Shown here one piece after another: positions 54,464 through 64,000 of a stretch of DNA of 64,000 bases. How positions within the stretch are numbered: the first letter of the stretch is position 1; every line of letters begins with the position of its first letter. The translations under genes were made by a program, and so were the position numbers. The stretch is taken from NCBI GenBank assembly GCA_022570795.1, contig JAKUDP010000025.1:573001-637000 (forward strand), read 5' to 3'. The notes beneath the pieces are model-generated. The model had not been told where the DNA came from, ran no database searches, and saw only the letters and a list, made by a program, of their open reading frames with translations. The DNA comes from Sphaerulina vaccinii. Taxonomy: Eukaryota > Ascomycota > Dothideomycetes > Mycosphaerellales > Mycosphaerellaceae.

Positions 54464-54859
54464 GTTGCCTGTGTGCTGTGAAGGGAGAGGAGCAGGCTGG
54501 CGGACCAGGGAGATGTCGTGGTTTGTATCTTCCTGTATTATTTCATGGAAGTTGCCTTATCGTTGGAGTGAGTGACATGTTGAAGTCCAACTGCCACGCG
54601 AACGGCCTCGGCAGCGCCCATTCGCCGAGCCCGTGCCAACCGCTCTTTCCTCACTTCCAGGTTGCAAGCAGGTCCTCTTCCAAAAACCAGCCACGACAAC
54701 AGTAACACGTTGATCTCGAAGTGCGTGGACTTGTACACAACCGACAGACTTATCGGGACAGGTACAGCAGCAATGGTCCCAGTGATTGCTGTGCTTCACG
54801 CATCATGGCGTAAATCTGCAGCTTGCGGGTGGCTTAGCTCTTCGAGCCGACAAGTGATA
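54464..54859. other. Shared upstream region of CUE1-like gene and HET remnant
   Basis: Divergent intergenic region. The HET N-terminal domain is absent from it. Confidence 0.4.
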
Positions 54860-55680
54860 CCTAGTCAGCTTGTGCCAGATTATCGAAAGCCTGTACACAT
54901 ACTGATTCGAGACGCTGTACGCCTTGGCATGGTCGACGATGAAGACGGTGTCGGTGACGTGCTCGCAGAGGTTCATCATTGTACTGATCGCGTTCTTCAG
55001 ATCGAGGACTGGCCATCCTGGTGTCCAAGGTGTTACATCTACGGTTTTGAACAAACTACGCCCGCTCGACTGCATCGCATGTTTTGGTCGTTCAAAGGCT
55101 TCGAAGCCGCCATCCAGAGCCAAGAGATACAATCAAACACGCTACAATTGAAAGGGTTGGTACTGGGTCACGTTCATCAGCAGACTAGTATCATGTCCAT
55201 TGAGTCACTATATGCTATACAGCTTTGCATAATTGAGGCACTGGCCTTGATGTGTCAAAACCCTGTCATCAGCGGTCGCCAAAGCTTTTCATCTCTGGAG
55301 AAAGTCCTCCTAGCAGATACTGATCTTGATGGCGTTCGGCTTGGGAAAGACTCGTATGGCATCGAAGCATTTTTCAGCGAGATATTCCACCACCAGCAAT
55401 ATCCGTACGACATGGGGATTTTCGAAAGTATCTCGGCGCAGGAGAGGCAAGCAGCCTTATTCTTGACATGCTTTCAGTTTCGATGCCGGGACCGTCGCTT
55501 ACTCGTCACTGCACACGGACAGTGCGGCCTCGGACCAGCCGCAATGCAACCTGGAGACGTAGTCGTGTGATTGGCGATGTGTACTCAGTCATTGGCCACT
55601 GTTATCTGGAAGGTGCACAAGAAGCATATGAGCAACATAAGAAAGAGAGTCGCGAGGATTCTGTGTTCAAGCTGCGATAA
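54860..55680 (+). pseudogene. HET-family C-terminal remnant
   Basis: The frame around 54,860-55,570 matches the region that follows the HET domain in many HET proteins: LVPDYRKPVHILIRDAV, a WPSWCPRCYI segment (the family has PSWVPRW), and near the end RRLLVTAHGQCGLGPAA then GDVVV, as in (R)RF..TD.G..GLAP....GD.V. After TGA at 55,568-55,570 the expected last part, VIGDVYSVIGHCYLEGAQEA to FKLR, continues in another frame to 55,680. The usual linker of about 25 residues is missing between them. No HET domain lies upstream. So both ends of a gene are lost and an internal deletion or frameshift is present. The plus frame starts at no convincing ATG. Confidence 0.65.
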
Positions 55681-55779
55681 TAATTCCGATGACTTCCATT
55701 CACGCGCTTTGTCCTGCGCGTGCTCAGCATACAAAACACGAAGCTTCACTTTCGCTCAAGTTTGCTTCGCAGCATACAC

Positions 55780-57271
55780 ATGATCCAACCTCGACTGAAT
55801 GTCGAGCCATCCAGACCAAGCTCTGACACCAACATGGAACTCGTCAAAGACATCCCCTATGATCTCTGGATCATCGCCGGACCTGCTGACTCTGACCAAC
55901 ACGAATTCAGAGCATGCTCGGAGGCATTATCAAAGGCCTCGCCAGTCTTCGCGGCGATGTTTGGGCCGAACTTCAGCGAAGGCCAGCAGCTTAGAGACCC
56001 GAATCGAACTAAGCCCGTCTCCATTGACCTGCCCGATGACAATGCTGTCGTCATGCGTCTACTATGCGATGCCATGGCCTACGATGGTCCACAACCCACA
56101 TTGGAATGGGCCATATGGAAGCAACATGTCGACTTCATGCGTCAACTCTGCGATACTGTGCTAGGCAAGTCTTGCGACACAGTTCAGCTCATGGAGTTCT
56201 CAGTGCTAGTTGAGTACGCTACAGCAGTCGACAAATATTGCTGCCACGAAGCCGCACAGCTCTTGACTGACAAGCTGCTGCGCTCCGATAAGTCAAACAT
56301 GTGGAACTGGAGTGGCTGCTACGCTGCTGGAGGCCCCATCGAGTCCTGGAACGAGTCAGTGCAAGTTCTTCTATTGCTATGCGAGCGCGATCGTCTCGCG
56401 AGGCTTACCCACTACGTGGGAGAGACTGCGACCGATGAGCAGATCGAGAATGCAGTAGAGTCAGCTAATGGTGACGCTGTTCTAGAAGATGTCTGGCGTA
56501 AGTGAGAGTTGTCCTACGTCAACATGGGCGCATTTGCTAACATGTAGGAAAGGTACCATCATCTCAGCGCGCAAGAGAGCATACGAAACATTCACAAGCG
56601 ACATCGATTACTACGTACAAAAAGTCGAAGCTATTAAGCGCAATAGACGAAATCCGGAGACGTACATCGATTGGTATGGAGACACGGTACAAAGTCCCCA
56701 GAGCTGCTCTTGCGGAGCCTTCGAGGAGGCCAAAGACTTCGCCTTCGAACAAATCTGTGAAATCGATATGCTCGACAAAAGCACATGTAATGGCAAAGAG
56801 TACAACGAGGTACGCAGCAGAATTTCAGGCATCATAGGTCAATTCTACGACTATCCGGAACATCTCCTGTCTCACTGCACTTCGTTTCGATACGATGGGC
56901 AGAGAGAACGAGGAACGGAGTGGATTATTCGATGCGACGGGTATATCTCCGAAGAAGAAGAAGAGGAAGAGGAGCAGCTGGACTCGTGGACGTGGATATC
57001 GTCTTGGCCACCGCCCTGCCCGGACAAGTATCAATACAGCACCGACGAATACGAAGTTTGCAAAGATACCGAAGACCTGCAGGTGGTTCACAGACTGGAA
57101 AAGGTCTTGAGGGTGCAGGGTGGTAAGTGGGACTGGCCGTTCACTGGCTTCTGTCTTGAGTGTTATGAGACAGGTGCCCGACAACCAGATGAGTGGCGGA
57201 AGTGGAGGGTCATTGCGAAAGTGGAGAGTATGTACAGGAACAAGGCCACATGTCGATGTCGATGCTGGTAG
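55780..57271 (+). CDS. BTB/POZ protein with acidic run and Cys-rich end
   Basis: Two exons, 55,780-56,501 and 56,548-57,271 (GTGAGA...ATGTAG), giving 481 residues. The first ATG is at 55,780; an in-frame Met at 55,834 is an alternative. Residues 25-105 form a fungal BTB domain (DQHEFRACSEALSKASPVF, then AAMFGPNFSEGQ, then IDLPDDNAVVMRLLCDAMAY). The second half is unassigned: an SCGAF Cys region, an eight-Glu run (EEEEEEEE), aromatic stretches (WTWISSWPPPC) and a Cys-rich C-terminus (CRCRCW). A GTAAGT at 56,498 would shift the frame. The chosen donor keeps both halves open. Confidence 0.7.
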
Positions 57272-57596
57272 TCTAGGTGCTACGGCATCTGCAGAGGAGG
57301 CAACATTCAGGTCGAGGACGCGACTCCGCGCATCAGATGGTTAGGTCAGGTGCACGAGGGATGATTGTAGACGTTGGCATATCGAAGTGCTTTTTGCTCA
57401 CACTACACACTCCACTCCATTCCACCTCACCAAACTATAAGAATACACAATCATCGCGAGCCATTATCTTTCGACAGAACACGCTCCAATGCAGCGTTGT
57501 GCATGAGTAACGCGCTTCATAACGCCACGCATATCAAAGGTCCCAAGAAGATTCGTAATTATGTACAATTCAACATGATTCTCTTTCTACTCACGA
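57272..57596. other. Convergent intergenic
   Basis: 3' flanks of the BTB and PEX13 genes. Nothing recognised. Confidence 0.35.
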
Positions 57597-59063
57597 TCAT
57601 GTCGAGTTAAAAGCCCCCTTCTGAAAGCTCTCAATGCCCATATCCCCAGGCTTCCCCTTAATCATAGGTGGTGTAGCCTTCTGTACCTCAGCCTTCTCCC
57701 GATCAGTAATTTTCATAGAATTCGCCCTGCTTCCAACTGATGCCGAAGTCATAGTATTGACTCTCGAGTTCGTTTCACTTCCAGGCTGACTTTGCGAGCC
57801 CTTGGCCATGATAGCAGCTTGCTGAGGCTTCCTTTGGATCGTTTCGAGGTATGGAGATGGAAGATATCCCACTCCACCGTCTCTAGCTCGGCAGCGCCAC
57901 CATTCTGATGGTTGACCCATTGGGTCTGTTTTGCTGAGTACGGCCACTAGATCGCCTTTCTTGACTGCGAGGTCGATGCCTTCTTGGAAAGCTTGGCCTG
58001 GCTGGGCTTGTGGAGTGTAATCGTATAGTGCACGGCAGAAGTCGAGCTTTGAGGGATCGAGAGGCGCTTGTGGGATTGGTTGGCCATCTGGACCGATTTG
58101 TAGTTGTTGTTGTCCTTGTTGTTGCGCTTCTTGGGAAGCTGCTAGGGCTCTGATGAGTTTGCTCATAAGCCAGGGTAGACCGAAGACGGCTACTATGAAG
58201 AAGATGAATGGTTTTCGGCTGGGTTTCGCTACTGGCTGGCCATCTGGTCCAGGTTGGCCGCTGAATTGTGCGAAGTTTGCGGGTGTGAGATCTGTCGAGG
58301 AGGCGGGAGGTGGTCGTCCAGTCAACTTGGCAATGGCTGTTCGTATCCAGCGCATGATTGTGAAGATCCCAAGCACTGAGCCGAGGGTTTGTTTCAGCGT
58401 GCCAAACTGTTCCGCCACGCTGACCATCGCGAAGAACGAGGAGTGCGTAGCCATATATGTGCTCTCCAACATTTGCGCAAAGCCTCCAAAAGCGCCTACT
58501 ATGCTCTCAATCATCTGGAAAGTGGCTTGTGTGCTGTTGCTGTATGCTTGCGTCAAGCTTATCGGCTGTCCATCGGGTCCGATTTGTCCAGGTTGGCCAT
58601 ACATCCCGCCGTTCATGCCTCCATAGCCGCCGTAGCCTCCCATGCCGCCATACATACTGCCTCCCATTCCGCCGTACATTCCGCCTCCGTACATCCCACC
58701 CATGCCACCCATCCGGCTGTAGGGTGAGCTGTAAGAAGACATGCCACCGTAGCCTCCAATTCCACCACCATATGGAGAAGCCCCCATACCATATGGTGAT
58801 GGCCTATTCATGGTAGAGTAATTTGCCGCCGTTCTATTCGCTACTGTGCTCAATGCGTCGGATCGCGCAGGTAGTGCTGGCGCAGCAGCAGATGTCGTCG
58901 TCGCCGTCGGTGATGCTGCCGTGGAAGTCATGGATCCTGGTATCGCGGCTGTTCTATTGTCAGTGATATGTCCCTTGAGACCATTCTTGGGATGTGATGA
59001 CATACCCGAGGCGCCTCCAGCACCAGCTCGTTCCCACGGCTTGGGCGGAGACCCACCAGACAT
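57597..59063 (-). CDS. PEX13: Peroxin 13, peroxisomal import docking protein
   Basis: 488 residues, single exon from ATG 59,063. The N-terminus is MSGGSPPKPWER, the conserved Pex13 start. A Gly/Met/Tyr-rich region follows (about 85-155, GGMYGGGMYGGMGG type). A helical membrane region (about 170-310) includes FIFFIVAVFGLPWLMSKLI. A C-terminal SH3 domain at about 345-410 has FCRALYDYTPQ, EWWRCRARDGGVGYLP and PSPYLE. Pex13 forms the docking and translocation pore complex with Pex14 and binds Pex5. No lesions are seen. Confidence 0.95.
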   Translation of the reverse strand: MSGGSPPKPWERAGAGGASGMSSHPKNGLKGHITDNRTAAIPGSMTSTAASPTATTTSAAAPALPARSDALSTVANRTAANYSTMNRPSPYGMGASPYGGGIGGYGGMSSYSSPYSRMGGMGGMYGGGMYGGMGGSMYGGMGGYGGYGGMNGGMYGQPGQIGPDGQPISLTQAYSNSTQATFQMIESIVGAFGGFAQMLESTYMATHSSFFAMVSVAEQFGTLKQTLGSVLGIFTIMRWIRTAIAKLTGRPPPASSTDLTPANFAQFSGQPGPDGQPVAKPSRKPFIFFIVAVFGLPWLMSKLIRALAASQEAQQQGQQQLQIGPDGQPIPQAPLDPSKLDFCRALYDYTPQAQPGQAFQEGIDLAVKKGDLVAVLSKTDPMGQPSEWWRCRARDGGVGYLPSPYLETIQRKPQQAAIMAKGSQSQPGSETNSRVNTMTSASVGSRANSMKITDREKAEVQKATPPMIKGKPGDMGIESFQKGAFNST

Positions 59064-59938
59064 TGCGTTCGCTCTGTATTCACCTCACCGTCGCTGGCAA
59101 TATAGAGAAGAGCTCTGCTATATCGCGCTTGCTGGCGCTGTCTGCCGTGGCAAGTTCAGCACATGTCGTTGTCCGATGTGTTTTGGTGGTGAGAGGTCGT
59201 CGTCGTGCGGAGTATTGACAGGGTTCGGTTCGGGTTGTTTCTCTTTCAAGTGCCAATCCAACGCTGCTTCCAATGTCAAGCCAACAGACAGTCCTGGATG
59301 ATTGATATAAATGATGCGATGGTGGTGAGAGAAAGGTGTATCCAAGAAGAAGTGTGGTGTGGTGTGGTAAGAGTGACTGACTGAACATGAAAGAGAGTTC
59401 AGCCACCAAAAACAGTCGAACATCCGAGGCTCACGCTTGCGGCCGTGCTTGTCATCAGATCTTGGTCGCACAAGAACCACTCTCGATATCATCATCAATA
59501 TATTGATTGATCTCGGGCACGAGCACTGTTCATATATCTTTGATACCCATAGCATATCATAGTACCATAGGCTCGAAAGGATGAACACATTCAAGGACGA
59601 GAAGGTGAGACTGAAAGCATCGTCAGAGGATTCAACAAAACTGTACTGCAGGCTATCTGTGTACTCATCACGCATCGCGCCGAGGTCTCGAGATCGATCC
59701 AACTTGCCATACGACCACCGAACGTAGAGGCTTCCAGTATGTACAGCCATGACCATCCACCACCCCTATCGTGCGAAGAGAATCCAGAAACTCAATAGAC
59801 AAGAAAATCCTGGCCGTAGCACAACAGATGGACTAGGCAACCTTTTTGCCTCAACGCCTCCGACTCCACTGCTACCCTATTTGGCAGGTTGATACATATG
59901 TGATCATGATGAACTCAAGAGCAAGCAAGATAAGAAGA
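59064..59938. other. Intergenic, about 0.9 kb
   Basis: Upstream of PEX13 and 3' flank of the Tos1-like gene. A 212-codon minus frame here lacks motifs and is not supported. Confidence 0.4.
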
Positions 59939-61327
59939 TCATGAGCTGAGCTTGAAGAGCGACACGAGGTTGCTGAGAGAGTCCTCAAGAGTGTCGGCGA
60001 TCATCTCGTTGACGAATGTGTCGCCCATGGTGCTGCCAAAGGTGGTGCTGTCATCCAGGACCTTGATGTGGATGTTGTCCTTGTAGAGAAGGAGAGCAGC
60101 CTTGATGGTGCCGTTGGTAGGACGAGCAAAGTAGTCGCTATCACCACCGGCAATGTTACCGTGGAGGGTAGATTTGCAGCGAGTGTCGCCAGCAGCGAGG
60201 ACCTCGAAGATATCGAACTCGCCGCATCCAGTCTTCCAGCAAGAGCAGTCTGCGTTTCCGTACTGCAGGGTACGTGGAATCTGGGCGTTGAGCATCCAGA
60301 TAGCTGGCATGTTGACTGGGTCGTAGATGCTAGCGGCAGTCTTTCCGTCATCGGGCATTCCGAACTCGAAGAAGAAGGCCTTGCTGGCGCCGTCGAAGCC
60401 GTGGTAGGCGACCGTGCCGTCGCGAACGTAGCCACATGAGCTGTCAGTGCACTTGGTGTTGGTCATGACAACGACCTCCTCGTTAGATGGAATGGTAGTG
60501 TCTGCAAGGATCTGCGAAGACGATGCACCACTGCAGCCGTCAGTGCTGGCGTAAGAGAGCGAGTTGCCGAATGTGTAGTCGAAGACACCAGATCCAGAGC
60601 CACCATTGTGGTTGAGGAAGGTGAGGCCGTCGTTGGTCTGGCTCTCGGCGTTGTAGTAGCCAGTGCGTGTCCAGCCGGAGCCGCTGGTGGAGCTCGAAGA
60701 GGAGGAAGAAGAGGCCTTAGCCGAAGAGCTAGATGTGCTGCTCTTGGAAGAAGAGCCATATGATGCTGCCTTCGCGGCGCTTGAGCCAGCTGGGGTGTAT
60801 CCAGCTGCGGCAGGAGCACTGCTGCTTGAGGACGAGCCGCTTCCGGCACCGCCATCGTAGGTGTTGATCCAGGAGACGGCGTTTCCATCAATGATCGCAT
60901 TCACTACATCTCCAACTGCAGCATCGCGCTTCTCCTCGTGTGCGTGGGCATGTCCGTGCGCGTGTCCAACGTGCCTTCTTGCGTGAGCAGAGCGCTTGTT
61001 CTTGTTGTATGTGTTCGCTGAAGAGGTGGCCGGCATGTACACAGCGAGTTGCTTCAATTGCAGAGGTCCACGGAAGTGCAGCGAAGTTTCCTCGTCGAGT
61101 GGGGACATGGATCCAGAGTATCCATATGGTGTGCTACCGCATGTGCCAGACGTGCTATCCATCGAGGTCACCTTGTTGTAAGAGGCCGAGCCACCGACAC
61201 CAGTGTAAGTAATGGCCTTGACTTCCTTGCAGTAATAGTTGCCGTTGTCGTCCGTGGAGCCATAAGAGCACAAATCGGCCGAGACCGTCGCGGCGAAGAG
61301 CGCCGCAGCGCTGAAGGAGTATCGCAT
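59939..61327 (-). CDS. TOS1: Tos1/YJL171C-type cell wall glucanase-like protein
   Basis: 462 residues, single exon. Signal peptide MRYSFSAAALFAATVSA. The N-terminal domain (residues 18-105: LCSYGSTDDNGNYYCKEV, ITYTGVGGS, PLQLKQLAVYMP) is that of Tos1/YJL171C. A basic, His-rich linker (HARRHVGHAHGHAHAHEEKR, ending with a dibasic KR site) and a Ser-rich stalk follow. The C-terminal domain (about 250-440) carries MPAIWMLNAQIPRTLQYG and the acidic motif GEFDIFE, akin to the GH16 ExDxxE active site, with many Cys. Yeast relatives are covalently bound wall proteins with proposed beta-1,3-glucanase activity. Confidence 0.9.
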   Translation of the reverse strand: MRYSFSAAALFAATVSADLCSYGSTDDNGNYYCKEVKAITYTGVGGSASYNKVTSMDSTSGTCGSTPYGYSGSMSPLDEETSLHFRGPLQLKQLAVYMPATSSANTYNKNKRSAHARRHVGHAHGHAHAHEEKRDAAVGDVVNAIIDGNAVSWINTYDGGAGSGSSSSSSAPAAAGYTPAGSSAAKAASYGSSSKSSTSSSSAKASSSSSSSSTSGSGWTRTGYYNAESQTNDGLTFLNHNGGSGSGVFDYTFGNSLSYASTDGCSGASSSQILADTTIPSNEEVVVMTNTKCTDSSCGYVRDGTVAYHGFDGASKAFFFEFGMPDDGKTAASIYDPVNMPAIWMLNAQIPRTLQYGNADCSCWKTGCGEFDIFEVLAAGDTRCKSTLHGNIAGGDSDYFARPTNGTIKAALLLYKDNIHIKVLDDSTTFGSTMGDTFVNEMIADTLEDSLSNLVSLFKLSS

Positions 61328-64000
61328 TCTGGTGTTTGTCGCGGAAGTCGCTGTTTGTCGAGTAGATGCTGTTTCAGAAAGGATCTATCGTCTCTCGGGA
61401 TCTCTCGTCCAGATGAGGTGAGTTCGTGTAGCTATTGTTGCCTTCCTTTTCCAGTTGTTCGTGAAACGTATTGAATGACCCCTTGGCTGTTTATACTGGT
61501 CGCTATGCAAACAATCGTGAAGCGAGAGTGGCAAATTGAAGTTTCTCGCGTTTGTTGGGTCAAAGATCGACTTTGGTGAGTATGCTGCTTTCGTGAATGA
61601 GCGTGGTGTCGCTGGTGACAAGGTCGCAACGTGCAATGTGGTGTTCCTGATGTCGAGTGTAGACGGGAGCGACGAGGATAGGGAGGCTGAAACCAATGAT
61701 GGCGCTAATCTAGGAACCTTGGAGGCACACCAATCAGTGTGGCCCGGAGCAGCAGAGGAGTGGACCCGTAATTTCACACGCGGGCGAGAACTCGAATCGT
61801 GCACGGCTGATTCATGCGACGATGTGCACTTCTAGCGAGAGAATTGTTCGTCCAATACCATGTTGTGATGGAGTGGGACACCTACGTGTACATGTTCTTC
61901 GCTTGCATGACATATGCCGAACCTCGCGTGACTGGCCGTACAGGTTGTGTATGGGTGGAGCATTGCGAGGAATGCAAGGAGTTTTCGTCGCAGGCGTCAC
62001 GACGTCCACGCTCTTCTGAAGTGATCGTCATCATCATCTGAGGTGAAGTTCAAGCCGGAGCCAAGTTGTGAGCTTGTCCTCTCTTCTCCTCGGTTTGGAT
62101 ATGCCTATTTTGTTTAAGGTGTTGTTTTAAGCCTCCTAATTCAGCAACAAAGTTTACACTACTGTGACAATTGGAGGATCGCAACATGTTTGTTGATCCG
62201 TGCTGTGCGTCTCGAAAGTCAAGAGTGCGCTCTTTGTTGTGCGTGTTGCACTGCGGCATCCACATCTCACATCAGCGTTCGATCCCTGTGTGAAGTTCGT
62301 TCGGGATGCCGAGACCATTATCACGACAAGCCGCGTACTGCATTGTTGTGGACATTTACAGAACCACAATCGCCACGCGTCTGGTTGAGATGGCAAGATT
62401 AAGAGCAGTCTTTGCGCCCACTCGACCCGTTGGCGCCGACTGTGATATCAGTGCCGATATACCGTAGCGCTTGGGTAGAAGTCACAAGTTCGAGATGATG
62501 ATAGCTGAACTCTGCGCCGCGAGCAAAACCATCATCATTTCAAGTAGAAGGAGGTCGCAACTGGCAGAGATATGAAACAGCACGCACGTCTCGCCTTCCA
62601 CGCGTTGTCCATACAGCGGAGAGCATAAAAACGGCTCTCTAAACTCTCCCTGCCCATGTGGTCATGTCGCCAGGTCGACCAGCAAGCAGGGAAGGCTTGA
62701 GCGAGCAGGAAACAACCACGACCCATCCTTCTCCTCGGCATTGCCCTGCAACGACGAGATGAAAGCCGCGTGGATGCTCATACCGCATCAAGTTCTTGCT
62801 TGCAGCTTACGCAACCTATGAGTAACTTGTCAGCGGAGGCTCCTTGATAATCTTGCATCTTTGAGCGAGTTCGGCGAGACAATTGTGATCAGAAGTCCAT
62901 TTGAATACATTCCCGGCGCGAAGCCAGGTAAAATAAGAGGTACCAGAAAATAGTATATAATAGATATCATCATGTGAAGGTTGTCGAAGGCCGTTCGAGG
63001 AGTGTGGTGGGAACTTACCGAACTGCAAGTCGCATTCGAGGTGCTCGTTGTCATGCTTGTGAAAGAGCTTTCGCAGACGACCACGGCGTGGCAAGTCGCA
63101 TACGAAGCGTACGTGGTCGGACCTGTGAAGAGTCTTTGCAAAAGACAATGGCGTTGTGTAGGCGAGATGCCGGCGGCATGCAGAAAGAAAAATTGTTGTT
63201 GTGCATGTGTTGCAGAAGGATTTTGCAGAAGGCAAAGAAAATCGAATGTATCGTGTGGGTCCTTCCCGCCTTACTAAGCGCCTTGGAGTGGCAGGAGCAA
63301 CTCTCACACGACCTCACCTCTCACTTCGCCATTTGACGTTCTCTATCTCCTGAACTTCAAGAAGACGCTGCTCCGTAGGCAGAGTAGTATCACAGGGCTA
63401 CCGCAATACTCTCCGGTGCTCACATACGCGATGTGACTGAATTCCATACACCTTGTCTCGGGAGCGGTCGTGGGAAATGGAATGCCTCGAATGTCGAGAT
63501 GACTGACTTTGTTTTGCGTCTTCAGGTCATTGCCTGTAACGCTCCGGATCCTCAGATGGTCTTTGGGCTTTGACACATTTCTCGCAGACCGATCATGCAA
63601 GTACTCCTCAAGCCTTCCGATGACATTCAAGAATCTATCCGCGACCCCACGCTGATCAGGTCGCGCCCCAGCTGTGGCGCTCCAGCTTGAGGTCGAACAG
63701 GTACAAGAGATGCGGCCGAGCGAGCTTGCTGGCGAGTGGCTTTGTCCATTTGGCTACTCGCCGCGCGCATGCACCATTAGTGACCATAATCGGACATCCT
63801 AATGATCCTACCACAGCTGCTTGCCTGACGCCTTTGGCTGTGGCCAATTTTCTACGTGACGAGACATGTCTTTGATCACACTCTCAAGCGACTGTCGAAC
63901 ACTACAGCAACAAGGCATACCAGATGACCCCGGTCAAGTCCTGATGGAGTCTGCGAAGTAAGGCCGTTGATAGGCCTCAGACACGGACCTGTGACGTCAA
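61328..64000. other. Right-end region without supported gene
   Basis: 2.7 kb. The first part should be the promoter of the Tos1-like gene. Elsewhere only short frames exist. A minus frame at about 63,343-63,670 (GRLEEYLHDRS, then IRGIPFP) reads like protein but has no ATG and no known family; it could be an exon of a gene extending past the window. No tRNA, rRNA or transposon signature was recognised. Confidence 0.4.
63025..63156. repeat. 66-bp tandem duplication, two diverged copies
   Basis: Units 63,025-63,090 and 63,091-63,156 both start GCAAGTCGCAT and share TGTGAA and other blocks at the same spacing, with scattered substitutions. The period is 66 bases (22 codons), but no gene is supported here. 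Confidence 0.75.

Noticed and set aside
59118..59756. 212-codon minus frame between PEX13 and the Tos1-like gene
   Set aside because: No conserved features; probably chance openness in promoter or UTR sequence.
62816..63307. 163-codon minus frame over the 66-bp repeats
   Set aside because: No ATG start, no motif, and competing frames on the other strand. The C..C..AF..H-like look in one plus frame is not a proper C2H2 finger.
1..64000. tRNA or rRNA genes
   Set aside because: No sequence with a convincing A-box/B-box pair or cloverleaf, and no rRNA core sequence, was noticed on reading. A dedicated tRNA scan would be needed to exclude them.

Overview
The window is nuclear DNA of a filamentous ascomycete. 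Genes have short GT-AG introns of about 50-150 bases. The families seen are typical of Pezizomycotina: HET, Zn2Cys6, rhodopsin-like membrane protein, DUF6604, PEX13, a Tos1-type wall protein and an ENA sodium ATPase. The left 13.4 kb carries an extreme repeat-induced point mutation (RIP) signature. A Dothideomycete is the best guess, but that placement is inference.

Left block, 1 to about 13,360. CpA and TpG are almost absent, TpA is very abundant, and no open frame survives. Three relics can still be read through the mutations. The first is a RecQ-type helicase on the minus strand (about 60-2,400), of the kind often found near fungal telomeres. The second is a hAT DNA transposon on the plus strand (about 3,590-13,280). 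The third is a complete Ty3/gypsy chromovirus on the minus strand (5,293-12,325), with 224-base LTRs and a perfect 5-base target duplication, inserted inside the hAT transposase gene. The block ends sharply at a HET-domain gene that has lost its 5' end.

Middle, about 13.4-32.7 kb. This holds single-copy genes, many of them damaged: a truncated HET gene, a DUG3-like glutamine amidotransferase with a suspicious splice acceptor, a coiled-coil protein, a secreted GH29 fucosidase, a decayed DapA-family aldolase, a Zn2Cys6 regulator with three in-frame TAG codons, a Ser-rich secreted protein without an ATG, an F-box-like protein, an acidic nuclear-type protein, an ENA P-type ATPase with one premature stop, and a small Cys-containing secreted protein. 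The fucosidase, aldolase and regulator may be a decaying sugar-use cluster.

Centre, about 34-48 kb. This is the most unusual part. It holds a DUF2235 (Tle1-like lipase) / P-loop GTPase / membrane-helix fusion protein, and a GPI-type wall protein with a frameshift. It also holds a 7.5-kb minus-strand array made of a DUF6604 protein, a repeat-sharing middle ORF, and a protein with a Rad51-type N-terminal helix-hairpin-helix domain but no RecA core, ending in a membrane tail anchor. I know of no described system with this composition.

Right, about 48.6-64 kb. This is mostly ordinary genes: a small unknown protein, a rhodopsin-like membrane protein, a three-helix membrane protein, two BTB proteins, CUE1-like, PEX13 and a Tos1-like wall protein. 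A second HET remnant (C-terminal only) lies among them. The last 2.7 kb holds no convincing gene. Lesions concentrate toward the transposon side, while housekeeping genes lie on the right. That fits a subtelomeric or accessory flank joining core sequence, but assembly error must be excluded.
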